From Ascaphus truei (taxonomy: Eukaryota; Chordata; Amphibia; Anura; Ascaphidae), in assembly GCA_036426205.1 (NCBI GenBank), contig CM071568.1, positions 222,878,966 through 222,942,965 of the forward strand: DNA of 64,000 nucleotides. The letters are read 5' to 3'. Numbering within the stretch: position 1 is the stretch's first letter; each line of letters opens with the position of its first letter. The notes under the pieces are model-generated. The model ran no database searches. It was not told the origin of the DNA and saw only the letters and a program-made list of their open reading frames with translations. Positions 32,821 to 44,859 of the stretch are shown piece by piece. Made by a program: the position numbers and the translations under genes.

Positions 32821-33556
32821 GGTTTTAGTTGGTTTAATTATCACGCGGGTTCCTGTGATTGTTAAAGGCTGGAGGCGTGACATGCCGCCTATCCACGAGG
32901 AATCCACGAACTTTACTCAAGCTGACATAGTTTATGCAAATCAATAAAATCACATATAACAAATCTTTAATGTCTAAATAAGATATAAAACATATTTATA
33001 ACAAATAATGAAATAATGACAACAGTATTGGTTGTACAAAATCAACATTCTGGAATGTAAAGAATAAACAGTTACTTGTGTACAATGGAATATTAACTTA
33101 GCAGAAAGACAATTACTATATTTTTAAAGTGGTTTATGCAAATAACCACAAATTGAATATTCACATGCTATTTACTAAACTGGCAATATCAGGCTATCAT
33201 CAGGAAATATTGGCAATTATCAATCCCCTTCCAAGGCTATGCCTATCTTGACTATGTAAATAACGACCACTATATAAATATATATGCAAGATAAGACTAG
33301 AGTACTTTAGGTGATCAATTATATAATATTAACATTGTCAAACAAATTAAAACATTAACCCCACTACTTGTGGTGTGGTCCTCTATAGAGCATTAGTAAG
33401 ACCAAACGTTGAATATGGAGCACAGTTACTAGAAAAGTGCAGAGTAGAGCCACCAAATTAATAAAGGGGATGGACAATCTGACTTATGAGGAGAGGCGAG
33501 CTAATTTAGATTTGTTTTCATAATAAAGAGGTGTCTAAGAAGGAATATGATAACTA

Positions 33557-34280
33557 CGTAGCACCTGTTCCCCCCCCCCCCCTCCCACGGGAGATCTGGC
33601 CACTACATGGGTGTTTCCCTGGTGCTGTAGCTCTCCTGCTTGTTACAGGAGGTCTGAGTTGCTTTGCGGATAATGACAATGATAATGTTGTGTGGGAGCA
33701 GCAACAGGGCAGGCTTTTCCTTCTCAGGGTGCAGAGCCTCCATCCCATGAGGATCCTGATGACAGCAGGATGGTCCCCACAGGCAATTCTCCTTCGCAAT
33801 GACCACACATTATTGCTGGTACAATGGAATCTTTATTTGGGCAGAGAGCATGGCATCATATCAATTCCCTGGAGCAGACCACGGGGCCTTAAGGCCCCAC
33901 GAGTCCCTCCACAGCTCCTTTTCCCTCTTGTAGGGAAAAGGGTATCACACAATACCACATAGCTCCTAACCTATCAATTTGGTGAAGTGTCAGCTTTTAT
34001 ACCTGGAGGGGGAGGGCTTGTAAACCCACCCCATAACAGGGCAGGTCAGGTACTGACAGGCATCACACCATATACATGTGACCCAGTCAGTACCCTCCTC
34101 AGGTATGACACTCCAACTGCTGGTTTAGGCCTGCCCTTGGATATGGCAACATAGTACCCATCCAGTATACAACTGCAGGCTAGGCCCTGCGCAGGGGTTT
34201 AACCCCAACACTGCCTGTTCCTATCAGGATTTATAGTGTTGAGGCCAGTGGTAGGCTATAGCTGGGGGAATTAGGCTACA
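33557..34280 (-). mobile_element. LTR-like element in the CR1-like LINE, 4-bp TSD
   Basis: Flanked by ACTA (33553-33556 and 34281-34284). The LINE sequence reads through if the 724 bp plus one ACTA are removed. On the minus strand it starts TGTAGCCTAATTCCCCC; the other end read inward is CGTAGCACCTGTTCCCCC, so the ends are imperfectly inverted. AATAAAG on the minus strand near 33830 suggests that orientation. It encodes nothing recognisable; probably a solo LTR. Confidence 0.65.
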
Positions 34281-34556
34281 ACTATATACAAATATATTCG
34301 GGGCTAATACAAGGAGTTTTCAAAATAACTACTCATCCCAAGGGCAATACAAAGGACACAGGGTCATCCCTTAAGGTTGGAGGAAAGAAGATTTCACTAG
34401 CAACAGAGGAAAGGGTTCTTTACAGTAAGGGAAGTTAAAACTGGAATTCATTCCCCTTAGAGACTTTGATGACAGATACAATAGATATCTTCAAAAAAGG
34501 TTGGACATCTTTTAAGAAAGGAAAGGTATACAAGGATACCAAATAAGTAAACATAA

Positions 34557-35765
34557 GAAGTATGTGAAGGGAAACAAAAGAAAACAGCGCACAACGCCAA
34601 ATAGTGAAGCAAATTCAACAATATATTATAGATTTAAAAAGGGGGTAATATATCTGCGTACATAAAAAAGGTTGGTAAAAGGCATGTAGTGTGTATCACA
34701 CTGTTTACCACTCGGCTGTTAGCTGTAGATTCAGGTGCTTGCTTCCCTCTGCTGCTGCAGCTCAGTTGATTCTGGGGCAGGACGTCAGTCTTTTCACTCC
34801 CAAGGGGATTTCCCTTCATGCAGCCAGGTTCAGCAGCTAGTACTGGGGCTCGGTGAAATCGCTCCTGCTTCCTAGCCGATATGAAGCTGCTCCTGTACCT
34901 TGGCAGGTGTATCCTCTGCAGAGAGGTTAAAACGCAGCAACTACTTCTTCAGGTAGTTAATTCACGAAACTAGTTGGATGTAACATTCTATTGCCTTATA
35001 TCTGCTTACATTGGCCTTTGTCTATGTGTTGGCCTGTCCTGTTTTTATTTCATCCTGTGTGCTGTTTTGGACACTTGTGAGAGACTCTGTAAGACTGTTC
35101 AAAACTTCCCTATGACAACCACTCGCTGTGAAGAACAGCAGCAAGCTGCGTTTTAACCTCTCTGCAGAGGTACACCTGCCAGGTACAGGAGCAGCTTCAT
35201 ATCGGCTAGGAAGCAGGAGCGATTTCACCGAGCCCCAGTACCAGCTGCTGAACCTGGCTGCATGAAGGGAAATCCCCTTGGGAGTGAAAAGACTGACGTC
35301 CTGCCCCAGAATCAACTGAGCTGGCAGCAGCAGAGGGAAGCAAGCACCTGATTACCAGCTAACAGAGAGTGGTAAACAGTGTGATACACACTAATGCCTT
35401 TTACAACCTTTTTATGTACGCAGATATATTCCCCTTTATTAAATATATATATATGTGGAATTTGCTTCACTATTTGGCGTTGTGCGCTGTTTTCTTTTGT
35501 TTCCCTTCTCTTAGTGTGTGTGGGGTGCTGAGCCACCCCTGCGTTTACAGCTGCAGACGCCATTATCCCCAACACGGTTATGTGGCACTTATTATTTAAT
35601 GTTTAACTACCTCACTGTGGGAGTTGTGGTTTAATTTTTTATACATTTTTTATCACTAAATTGATGGTATAGTCACTGCACTGTATATATTTATACATTT
35701 AAACTTTATAGGTAGTTAGGTAGTAGCGCACAGTTTTGTTTTTTGTTTTTTATGGGAAGTATGTG
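34557..35765 (+). mobile_element. Fold-back element FB3, same family as FB1, 10-bp TSD
   Basis: Flanked by GAAGTATGTG (34557-34566 and 35756-35765). The left arm 34567-34938 is the inverse of 35143-35506 (about 365 bp), with a loop of about 200 bp and a 249-bp tail on the right. Arm ends and tail match FB1: CAGCGCACAACGCCAAATAGTG, GGTGCTGAGCCACCCC, GCAGACGCC and TAGTAGCGCACAG. The hammerhead position (34943-34975) holds CACGAAACTAGTTGG, but the CTGANGA box has become CTTCAGG, so it is inactive. Non-coding. Confidence 0.85.
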
Positions 35766-36005
35766 TTGATCCAGGGAGTAATCTAATTGACAATATTTGG
35801 AGTAATGAAGGAGTTTACTTCCTCCTTATAATATATCATTAGATGATATCTCCCTGGTGTTTTTTGTTTGCCTTCCTCTGGATCAATATACTGTACAGTA
35901 ATTACAAATATAGGATAACGTATCTGTCGTCTAAATTTAGCATAAGTAGAACTTGATGGACGTATGCCCTTTTTCAACCTCATCTACTATGTAACTATAT
36001 AAATA

Positions 36006-36880
36006 TGTAACCCATGACAAGCTGTCCACTTGGGCTACCTGCAATTAATATTTGCACATACAGTATGGATGTTATGCTTAGGGTGTGTATGTTATATTAT
36101 AGCCACTTTGTTGCCTGACCTAAGGCATCCCTAAGAAATGTACCCTTGACTATAGCCCATTCCATGCTATCAATTGACCTCTGTACCCACACCTCTTATC
36201 CATCCCATTTAATAACCCACCAAAATAAATACAGACACCTTGGTTAGATAAAATGGTCACAGTCAATTAATAATCATAAACATACACTAGAACCAGAAAA
36301 AGTAAACCAGTTGTGGGCACTCACTGGGTGAATTGATGATAATGGTTAAAAAACTTTAATTAGATCAATTAAAATAATGTAGGTAAATAACGATGATCAA
36401 TGCATTGTGACCAAAAAATAGCACTAGGATAAGTGTTGGGGTCTGAATAAAGGTATGTAGAAAACTGTAGGGTATAGGTGAACCTACAAGGGTCCCACCC
36501 AACAATCTACAATCAAGGTAAATGAACCCTTGTTTAGTGGGCTCTTAAGGGGTTAAATCAACTTTGTGACTATAAACTATGCATGAGAATAAGCTGATAG
36601 GGTAGGTCATATGTTTGTGATCTGCCAAGCAACTGGGGTCATCTACATACAGTAGCAGTATGTGTATGCCGAAAGAAGTATGTAGGGAAGACCAGATATC
36701 AATTCAAGCAAACCGTCTTGGCTCGGTCAGAAATAACGTCCATGCCCCAATTGCTAGACATGTTAATCAGTGTCACAATTGAGATACCAACACCTACACT
36801 TAATAGGGATTGATTGAGAAACTAATGTAGGTATTTTTGCACCAAGGACAAGTTCCACCAAGAAAAAACAATCCTGTAAT
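36006..36880. other. No recognised feature
   Basis: AT-rich, non-coding, no clear repeats. Ends at the pyrimidine-rich tract that starts near 36900. Confidence 0.3.
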
Positions 36881-36899
36881 TTTTAACTGTATTGTAGCA

Positions 36900-37070
36900 G
36901 TGAACATTTTTTATGTTCTATCTCTCCCCCCTCTATTTCTGAATTTCCCAAACACACACACTCCCCCCTCTCTTCCACCTCCCATTCTCCCCCATTCTCT
37001 CTCCCCCATTCTCTCTCACACCCCCCAAGTCTCTTCCACTCCTCCCAAGTTTCTCTCACTCCCACAAGGA
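36900..37070. repeat. Pyrimidine-rich tract
   Basis: CCCATTCTCTCTCCCCC-type units, roughly the opposite-strand equivalent of the purine satellite at 11-17 kb but too short and diverged to prove common origin. A related tract lies at 38425-38600, on the other side of FB4. Confidence 0.7.
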
Positions 37071-37327
37071 CACGTCCATAGTTGATCCGAAGACGCAAGT
37101 GACGTTGCTAGCGTCAAATCAAATCCAATGGCCAATGCACATGTCCATAGTGCGTGCGTGCGCGAACGTGAACACCAGGCGGCCGATGTGTGGAGAGACA
37201 AACTTGTTTGTCTTTGCCACGAGACGGCCGGGTCACATGCACGGTTCAGCCAATGAGGGCGAACTGCTCACGTGGGATCACGGGCACATCCCCAGGCACG
37301 CCTTGCCATACCCTCACACAACCCTGC

Positions 37328-38367
37328 AGGATACAGATCTCACATGAACATAGTGACTAGTCGCTCACCTAGTAACAAAAATAAAAAACTTGGTGCATAG
37401 GGTAATATTATGATAAACTGACACTTTAACAAGTGACCACCAGGGGTCACTATAAGCCCTAATAATTGCACTCAAAGTTACACTGTACAGATAAGTACAG
37501 GGTAAGGGATGGAACACTGTGTAGTAACTAGGACCAAAAGAGGGTCCACTGACCCTAGAACAACATGGGGTATGGTGACGTCAGACGTATGACGTACACC
37601 AGGAGAGACGGCTTGTTTGTTTGGTGATATGAAGTGAAGGTAGTATAACGGCGGACACAGCGAGATTTGTGTATTTCCCCATACATAGGAGCATTACAGG
37701 CTCCGGTCACATTATATATAGTTCTGGTACAACTGTGACGCCCATATCTATTGGTGGCGAGATTTTCATATATACCCGTTAACCGCAACACTTACAACTG
37801 TACACCACGACTGATTTACTCTCTACTATCAGTAATTACGTTGTTTTTGCATCTCAAAACGTATCTATTTTGGGTTTATGGGGATACCCCGACAAGTGTC
37901 TTATGCTGTCCTATCTTCTGGTGGTGATCATAACCTATATGGCAACCTTATGTTCTGCTAAAGTCAATTGTTGATGATATATATTTGTTATTTCACCATA
38001 TACCTTCTACCCTCTTGGATATTGATTCCTATACGAACAGAGTATATGTATACCAGTTCATTTCCAGACCATTGCCGTCTCTTCCACTGAGGATTTTAAT
38101 ATCCTGTGTGTTTATGTTCCCTTTATATGTTGATTTTAGTTTTGTTTGTCACAATTAGATTTATTAAAACTTTATTATTTTGATTTTATTTGCCTTTGCG
38201 TCTGTTGTTCTAGGGTCAGTGGACCCTCTTTTGGTCCTAGTTACTACACAGTGTTCCATCCCTTACCCTGTACTTATCTGTACAGTGTAACTTTGAGTGC
38301 AATTATTAGGGCTTATAGTGACCCCTGGTGGTCACTTGTTCAAGTGTCAGTTTAGGATACAGATCTC
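37328..38367 (-). mobile_element. Fold-back element FB4 with 14-bp TSD
   Basis: AGGATACAGATCTC flanks the insert at 37328-37341 and 38354-38367. The arms are 37415-37564 and 38205-38353, close to perfect inverse copies of about 150 bp, with a loop of about 640 bp. A single-copy tail of 73 bp (37342-37414) lies on the left only, so relative to FB1 this copy is in minus orientation. No hammerhead core found on either strand. Non-coding. Confidence 0.85.
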
Positions 38368-39632
38368 GGCAGGTACAAGGGCGTGTGACGTCACACGCTC
38401 TGTCGCGCTCCCACCTATACTATATCCCAGGCCTAAGTCTTTCACTCCCTCCCATACTCTTTCTGCCCTCCCCCCCAATACAGTCTCTCTCCCCCCCACC
38501 AGTCTCTCTTACCCCCTCTCACCCCCTTCAGGCTCTCTCACTCCCCCCCTCCCCAAATCTCTCTATCGCTCCCCCCCAAGTTCCTACCTATGGAGCACAG
38601 GGGTCCCACCCCCTCTACAGCCATCACACTCCATCCTCCACCACTCTTCTTTACTGCCAATATCACGCTGCCTCTTGCCCTCTCCTCCACCACTCATCTC
38701 CACCCCCTACACTACTGCACCCAGGGCAGCTGCTCGGCATAGACCCCATTAATTTCACCCCGGTTATAAGTAAATCAATACAGCTTTGGAAGACCCTTCA
38801 GGTAAAAAATGAAAACAAACATGTTGAGAGAGATTAATGCCTTAAAAATGTCCTCCCATAACAATGCAATGCTTCTTTAAAAACAGCAGTAGTTATTTTC
38901 ATATTTTGACACTCTGAAGAAAGTTAGAAAGCAGCAGGTCATTAATTGTTAGTAGTATTAAAGTAGTAGTAGTATTTAGTAGCATAGCCAGGTACCCCCT
39001 GGGCTAATAATTTTCCTGCCTAACATGTAAGCCCTGGTACCAGCGCAGGCAGTGTTAGGGTTAAATCTATACCCTGCTGCAATAAACAGCTCCCTAGAGT
39101 TTCAGGGGGGAGGGTGGGCCTAAGGCCTAGGTACTGCCAACACCGGGGCCAGGACCTTGGACCCTCCCCAGGTAACAAAAAGGGTCTGCAGCCAAATGCA
39201 GTGTTCTCTATCCTTCCCCCTCTGGGGGAAGAGGTGTGTGATTCTTGTGCGGGACCAGGGACCTAGTTTCTGGCCTTCCCTTCCGCATGCAACCGGGAGC
39301 ACCTACCCCATACTCCACCAGGGAGTATGGGAGACAAAGAGAGACACCTGTGGCCTCAAGCACCTGGGGTTGACTCAGGGACCACAGATAAGAGGTTGCT
39401 GTGATATGTCAGTGTGCTGTGATGTATGCTGTGTGACAAGACTAAAGACCACCGTTATGTTTTACTCCTGCCTGAGGCTGCAGTCTTTCACGGGGAAGGA
39501 GAGGTTTTTCCTGCAAGGACTGCACCTATCTCTGAAAGGCTCTGCACCAAAGATGAGAGCTACAGATCCGAAAGCCTGTCCTGTCTATCCCCACTACCAA
39601 CGGCGGACACTCAGTATCCTGTAAGCCTAAGG
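38368..39632. other. Pyrimidine tract and possible LTR remnant
   Basis: 38425-38600 is C/T-rich. From about 38985 the sequence TAGCATAGCCAGGTACCCCC and, further on, GCAGGCAGTGTTAGGGTTAAA resemble the minus strand of the LTR-like element at 33557-34280. This may be a diverged member of that family, cut off on the right. No gene seen; the open frame at 39157-39624 lacks any known domain. Confidence 0.35.
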
Positions 39633-40188
39633 AGGTAGAAGAGAAGAGGAGCACAGCTCACAGCGTCCACAAACGCAGAAAAATAAGGGCAACGCCAAAC
39701 ATGGGATAAAAATATATTAGCCTTTAATAGTCAGCTTGGCAATAGTACAGGACCACGCACCAACGCGTTTCATCCCTCAGGACTTTCTTTGGAGTTCCCC
39801 TTATTTTTCTGCATTCGTGGACGCTGTGAGCTGTGCTCCTCTTCTCTTCTACGTCCTTGGATTTTCTACCTGAGGATTGCACGCTAAAGAATCCATCCAT
39901 CTGGAATTACATCAAGACAGGTAAAGGGCTGCAGCCCATTATTCATTACCTTCTTTTGCTGGACAGTGTATTATTATAACCCAGGGGTGAATTTATGCAT
40001 ATTGGAGACATAGTTTGGGGTAGCCGTGTGAGCACCACCAGGTCCCTGTTTTTCACCCTGGGATGTTTATTCTTTCCTACATATCATTGTTCCCTAAAGG
40101 TTTCTGGATTCTTCTAATGGATATTTATGTTATTTGAGCTTTTTGTGGTGATGCACCAATATACCACACAACTCCTGTAAGCCTAAGG
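39617..40188 (+). mobile_element. Fold-back element FB5 with 16-bp TSD
   Basis: TCCTGTAAGCCTAAGG occurs at 39617-39632 and 40173-40188. The insert of 540 bp starts with the arm 39637-39695, paired with 39796-39852 (GTAGAAGAGAAGAGGAGCAC and its complement, then CACAGCGTCCAC). The loop is about 100 bp and a 320-bp tail lies on the right. A hammerhead-like word sits in the loop on the minus strand. Left arm next to TSD and tail on the right repeat the FB1/FB3 plan. Confidence 0.82.
39761..39780 (-). ncRNA. Degenerate hammerhead-like core (FB5)
   Basis: The minus strand reads CTGAGGG-AT-GAAACGCGTTGG. The 3' half (GAAA, ACGCGT, T, GG) is perfect, but stem II is reduced to two or three bases, probably by a deletion. 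Inactive as it stands, but it identifies the element family. Confidence 0.5.
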
Positions 40189-40548
40189 CTTGGTCCCCAC
40201 TGGCTGCTGCAGCGCTCGCTATGGCGGGCACTGCGGGGACAAGAGCTGCCTCTCAATGGGGCCGGGGCGCTGTGAGGGGGGGCCTCCGCGCTGTGCGGTG
40301 AGTTTTTCTTCCAGACCCGATAATTGAGATGGACATGGGCGACGGAGCGCTAGGCCACGGACACCGGCGGTTCAGCCACTGAGGGCGAACCTGCCGGGTG
40401 ATGTCATGGCCACGCCCCGTCACTCCCCAGTCATGCCCCCTCCTGTCTTTCCCAACGCAGCTATCTGCAGACAAGGGAATTTGGCTGCACGCGCCGCCAG
40501 CCTCGCAGGCGTGCGTGGAGCACAGGCAGCGGGGCCATAGCCTAACAG
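40182..40548. mobile_element. Possible MITE with imperfect inverted ends
   Basis: The left end TAAGGCTTGGTCCCCACTGG and the reverse complement of the right end, TTAGGCTATGGCCCCGCTG, match over about 20 bases with several differences. The interior is GC-rich. FB5 inserted at its left edge, so part of the left end is within the FB5 duplication. A block GCGGTTCAGCCACTGAGGG also occurs, diverged, at 37235. Confidence 0.45.
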
Positions 40549-40559
40549 GTGAGCAGCAC

Positions 40560-41810
40560 AAATCTCCCTTAGGGTGGGGGAAAAGAGGTTACAGTAGTAT
40601 AAACCACTAAATTGAAACTCTTCGCTTATGGATACAATACACACTGGGAATGTGTATAACACCTTAATCTCTACCTTATATTAGTGGTGCAGGCAAAAGT
40701 TAAGCACGGATAGACATGTTCATCGAGCATACAGCACTAAAAGGGTTCATAGTTCACAGCATTAGTGATTCACATCTACGCTATTGCTCGCTTTACTCCC
40801 TCAGAGCACTGAGACTTAGTTCTGCAGACCTTCCAGATGGCAGGTTTTGCATATCAATTTCCAAAGCTCTCCCTGAGAATCCGACTCAATAAACCAGATA
40901 AGAATGCAGCTGATATGAAAAGACAGAATGTTTCCTCTGGACAGAAGCTGGTTTAATCTTGAAACTTTATTATAGACTGGCAAGGTTGGAAAAAAAAACA
41001 TTGGTCTTTTACCATAAACTGTACAGTATTAGCCATATTTATTTGTTTACATCTGCTGATATATTTGAGAATCTGTTCACAGTTTAAGTTTTTCAAATTT
41101 TCCTCAAACTTGTCCCAATTGTGTATTTCGCAGACAAATAGAACAAAAGTGCTGATATGCAGTGGAATTTACGTGCCCACATAACTTTGACCAAACATAG
41201 TTCTTGACTTTCCAAATTACACTAAAACTATGCAGCTTTCCCTTCATTGTGCACATATTAAGAAATACTGTATGCACTTTTTTTGTAATGCTTTGTGGAT
41301 CATTAGCTGTTAAAGTAGCATTAAAGTATTACAGGGGTCACATTGAGGATGCCCATTCTCAAACTAGAAGGCTGAGAAGCTGCAATAATTGAAATGAATA
41401 TCTTCTGTTTAATACTGGAACAAGGATGGAGATTGTTTTGCTCTTTCCGTAAGTCAGTGAGAACATAAATTGAGTTGAAGCAAAGTGTGAGTAAGCTATA
41501 GCAAATGTACCTGTAAAATGTGCAATTTAATGTCGGAAGAATCAATCATTGTGAAGTTACTCATTCAGAGTAATGTCATTTTAGCATTGACTTGTTTCAA
41601 GCTGCATTTAGTCAGTAACTAGATAACCAAAAGCTGCAAATACATCACTCCTCACAGAAAACATTTTTGATCATAATGAAAGCTCTGTAGGAAACCGCAT
41701 TTGCTTACTGTCAAATGACAGAACATATGGTACAAAAGCTTTTAGTAACATACTGTACACGGAGAGCAGCAGTCTGCTCTTTAATTGCTTTGCTGCTAAA
41801 GCAATTGTTT
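40560..41810. other. No recognised feature
   Basis: AT-rich DNA without coding motifs or clear repeat boundaries; possibly ancient unique sequence. Confidence 0.35.
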
Positions 41811-41817
41811 ATTTACA

Positions 41818-42156
41818 GATGCAGCGGCCATTATTTTAACAAATCACGCTGTGTATACTGTACCTCGGAACACCGATGTCATGGCGTGGGATTTCTTCCA
41901 ACCGTACCGCCTTAAGACGTGAGTGCAGGCGAGGACATAAAATGGCATTTTAGTGTTCTGGCTTTTAAACACCTGCAATTGACACAGTAGCACAGTACTG
42001 TACACATTACAATTCATTCATTTAATTGCATTTAATTGCACACAATCCATGAAATTCAAACAAAGCAACCGCGATTGGCCGCGTTCATGCCGCGTGGAGT
42101 ACAGCAGCGCAGACGAAAACGGAGCCGTGATTTGTTTCAATAACGGCCGCTGCATC
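41818..42156. mobile_element. MITE, GATGCAGCGGCC family, copy 1
   Basis: Ends GATGCAGCGGCCATTATTTT and, reverse complemented, GATGCAGCGGCCGTTATTGA. Inside lies a block containing ACAGTAGCACAGTACTGTAC and CATGAAATTCAAACA that recurs inverted in copy 2 at 52864-53227. Length 339 bp; non-coding. The target duplication is uncertain (TA or longer). Confidence 0.8.
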
Positions 42157-42589
42157 TGTATATACAGTACATGTATTTCAGGTGCTTGCTTTAATCTCAC
42201 AGTTGGGATATTTGTACAGGATAATTCTGCTTTGCAAAATAAGGAAAAAATCTGAAACTTGCAACATTTACCAATCTATACACCGTAACCTACTTAAATT
42301 TGTGTTAAACACTTCATGGTTACTCTCATTGTTTATTTTATCACTACAATTATACATCAGTCAAGTGAAATACATCTATACAAGGTACTTCCTACATAGC
42401 CTTTCCATTTCACTTAAATTCGCACATTTAATGCAAAATACATCATTTTCATTTGTGTCTCTTTGCCACAAAGTATCAAGGTCCTTGCTCCAAGATGTGA
42501 ACTTTGTTCATTGGTTTGGGATTTGGGGAATGGCAATAGGATTATAATGATATGTTTCAAATTCTGTGCATCACTTTATCTTGTATTAG

Positions 42590-44351
42590 TGTAACGGGTA
42601 TTCCACCCCACCCAATCGCATATATAGTGTGGGTGAGTAGAACATGCAGTGTTACCGGTGTGGTGCATTACCTGTTGGCTCGCAGGAGGGCTGAGCTTCC
42701 GCCACGGGGAACCTGGGGCAATTATACTAGGGGTAACCACTTACTCAATAGGTGCAGCGCCTCCACCTGCGATGGCTCCCACCAGAGGGGGAAGTGAATC
42801 CTCGCAGGACAAACACAATGATCACATACACAATGGGGTATAATAACTAAGGACTTTACTAACATGTAATACGACACATCACATTCATAACATAACCTGT
42901 GTCCCTCTCAGGAGGATACACTAACCATGACGTCTCGCAGGACGATTCCCCAACACTAGGTGATCCCACCCAGTGTCCAAAGAACCCCACCCAATGTCCC
43001 GCACTCTTGCAGAGAATCAATGGGTGACTGCGCAGTCACTATTAAGCTAAGGGCCCGGTGGTGCACTTAGAACTGTAGATACCTGCCGAGCACTCCAGTG
43101 CTCGGATCAGCAACGCTTCACAAAGGGTCAGACGCGTGATGAATCCGTCTGATCCTATCCTGGCGATATTCTCTGTGACCCCAACGTGGGTCCGAACTCC
43201 TTCACTGGAACCGCAGCATCCACTGAGTCCCTCACTAACGATACAGCAACGTGACACACCCTGCACTACAGGCCGTCCCTATAGCACAGCATCCTTAAGT
43301 GGCTTAAGGGTCACTCTCCTAGGGCCTTCGGGGTTGCCTATCCTATATAGGTAGGTCTTGTACCCACCCTACTCATAATACGGGCCCTGGGCCATGGATC
43401 CCCGGACTGGTTACCGCTATGAACCCCCCCCAGTTGCCTCGTACTACGCGCAACGCCGCCCTGGGCTATGGCTCCCCGGATTGGTTACCGCTATGAAACC
43501 CCCCCAGTGGCCTCGCCACTCGCAACACGGACCCTGGGCTATGGCTCCCCGGACTGGTTACCGCTATGAACCCCCCAGCTGTCTCGTGCCACTAATTCAC
43601 AACAGGACCCTGGGCTATGGCTCCCCGGATTGGTTACCGCTATGAAACCCCCCAGTTGTCCCTATCTTCCCTTCTGTTCCCCAGTTGCTAACTAAAGTAA
43701 GTGACAGGTTCCCTATCCTGAGGGCTATCCCTGGCAACACTCACACTACTGGGGGACTCAGGGCCATCTTGGGCCAAGGGGGTGCTGGCCTAGTACAGGG
43801 AGTCCCTCGCTCCTGTACCCTACCTCCTTCCCTTGACTGCTCCTTCCTCTGACTCCCAACGTAGCTGCAAACCCGCCAAATGTATCCACTTGCTCTCCTG
43901 GCAGTCCTGCAGCCCTATTGGCTCCTATGAGGCACCTGGTGCCTGTCTCCCTATGCCTCCTGGGAATTGTAGTCCCGAGACCCTTACTATAACATTGGGG
44001 CCGCGTGCGCGCCTTCCCTGTGCTTACACTAACCCCTAATGGCCGCCGCAATCTCTCCCTACCTCTCGCGCGACTCTCCTGGCTGGCTCCTACACTCGCG
44101 CGATCTTCTGCGCATGCGCGACTATCTCGGGCCGCCGGGGACTCTCTGCGCATGCGCGAACCGGCGCAACATGGCGGCGCCCTGTGCAAGAGCCGCCGGA
44201 GATCTCCTGCACTCCGGCGAGCTCCCTCCTCGGCCCCCACCCTCCTGAATGGCCGTCGGGTCTGCCGCTTGCCGCTGGCAGTACCCGACAACGTCCGTGA
44301 CCACGGAGGCGCCCGGGGGGGTCGCAGGGGGAAAAAGATGACCTGGCTACA
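42590..44351. mobile_element. LTR-like element, TGTAAC to GGCTACA
   Basis: Begins TGTAACGGGTATTCC and ends CTGGCTACA. The reverse complement of the end, TGTAGCCAGGTC, resembles the ends of the other LTR-like elements here. Flanks TTAG and CTAG match in three of four bases, so the TSD is only suggestive. It contains a 73-76 bp tandem repeat at 43385-43660 and two perfect TGCGCATGCGCG palindromes (44109 and 44147). No gag or pol. Confidence 0.5.
43385..43660. repeat. Four tandem units of 73-76 bp
   Basis: Units begin CCCTGGGC(T/C)ATGG at 43385, 43459, 43532 and 43608. Each contains CCCCGGA(C/T)TGGTTACCGC and TATGAA followed by a C run. The second half of each unit varies. Confidence 0.9.
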
Positions 44352-44850
44352 CTAGCATTAAAGATCTTCCATGTCTAACGTGACATGAACTTTTATGGCT
44401 AACAATTTGCATGACATTTTTAAAACATTCGCACATTTGATGCAAACGCAAGCAGAAAATGTTGCAATGCAGTAAAACAAACTTCCATTTGCACTTTTTC
44501 TATGTTGAAATATCTCCTCCATTCTCTCCATGTACAAAAACACGACTAACCCATACCTCGATTCCAGGGGAGAGTGGGAGATGCCTCCCTATATTCCAAC
44601 AACATAAATAAAATACATACAACAAGTTAGAAGAAACTGGTCACAGATTTATTTATTTATTTATTTATACAATACAAAATATAACCTCGCAATGTTACTC
44701 TGTTGATAGATACCATAAAGCCTCCAAGGAGGACCTATCCCTAAAGATACCAATTTCTGTATGCTGATTACTACAACATTCATGGATCTCGAGTGAATAC
44801 TGTATCACATAGCAGTGTCCTGTTGCAGTAAGAGACTGTCTCAACCTACC
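44352..44850. other. No recognised feature
   Basis: AT-rich non-coding DNA with a TTTATTTATTTATTTA run near 44650, as at the tail of some LINEs, but no LINE body was found next to it. Confidence 0.3.
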
Positions 44851-44859
44851 GCATAATCC

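Larger units (their letters stand above)
33370..36005 (+). mobile_element. CR1-like LINE 3' end, split by two insertions
   Basis: Three pieces belong together: 33370-33556, 34281-34566 and 35766-36005. The first translates to LYRALVRPNVEYGAQ and, after a frameshift, KVQSRATKLIKGMDNLTYEE. The second gives the IYSGLIQGVF block and IDIFKKGWTSFKK. The third is the 3' untranslated region with GGACGTATGCCCTTTTTCAACC and CTATGTAAC, typical of this LINE group. The gaps are an LTR-like element with ACTA duplication and fold-back FB3 with GAAGTATGTG duplication. Degraded by stops. Confidence 0.75.

Noticed and set aside
37342..38353. Hammerhead in FB4
   Set aside because: I searched both strands of the loop for CTGANGA followed by GAAA and found no acceptable pair; FB4 is grouped by architecture only.
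38913..38940. CTGAAGAAAGTTAGAAAGC as a hammerhead
   Set aside because: No room for stem II between the CTGAAGA and GAAA boxes, and no stem I or helix III pairing.
43758..44355. Arg/Ala-rich open frames of 116-177 codons
   Set aside because: GC-rich LTR-like DNA with open frames on both strands and no domain.
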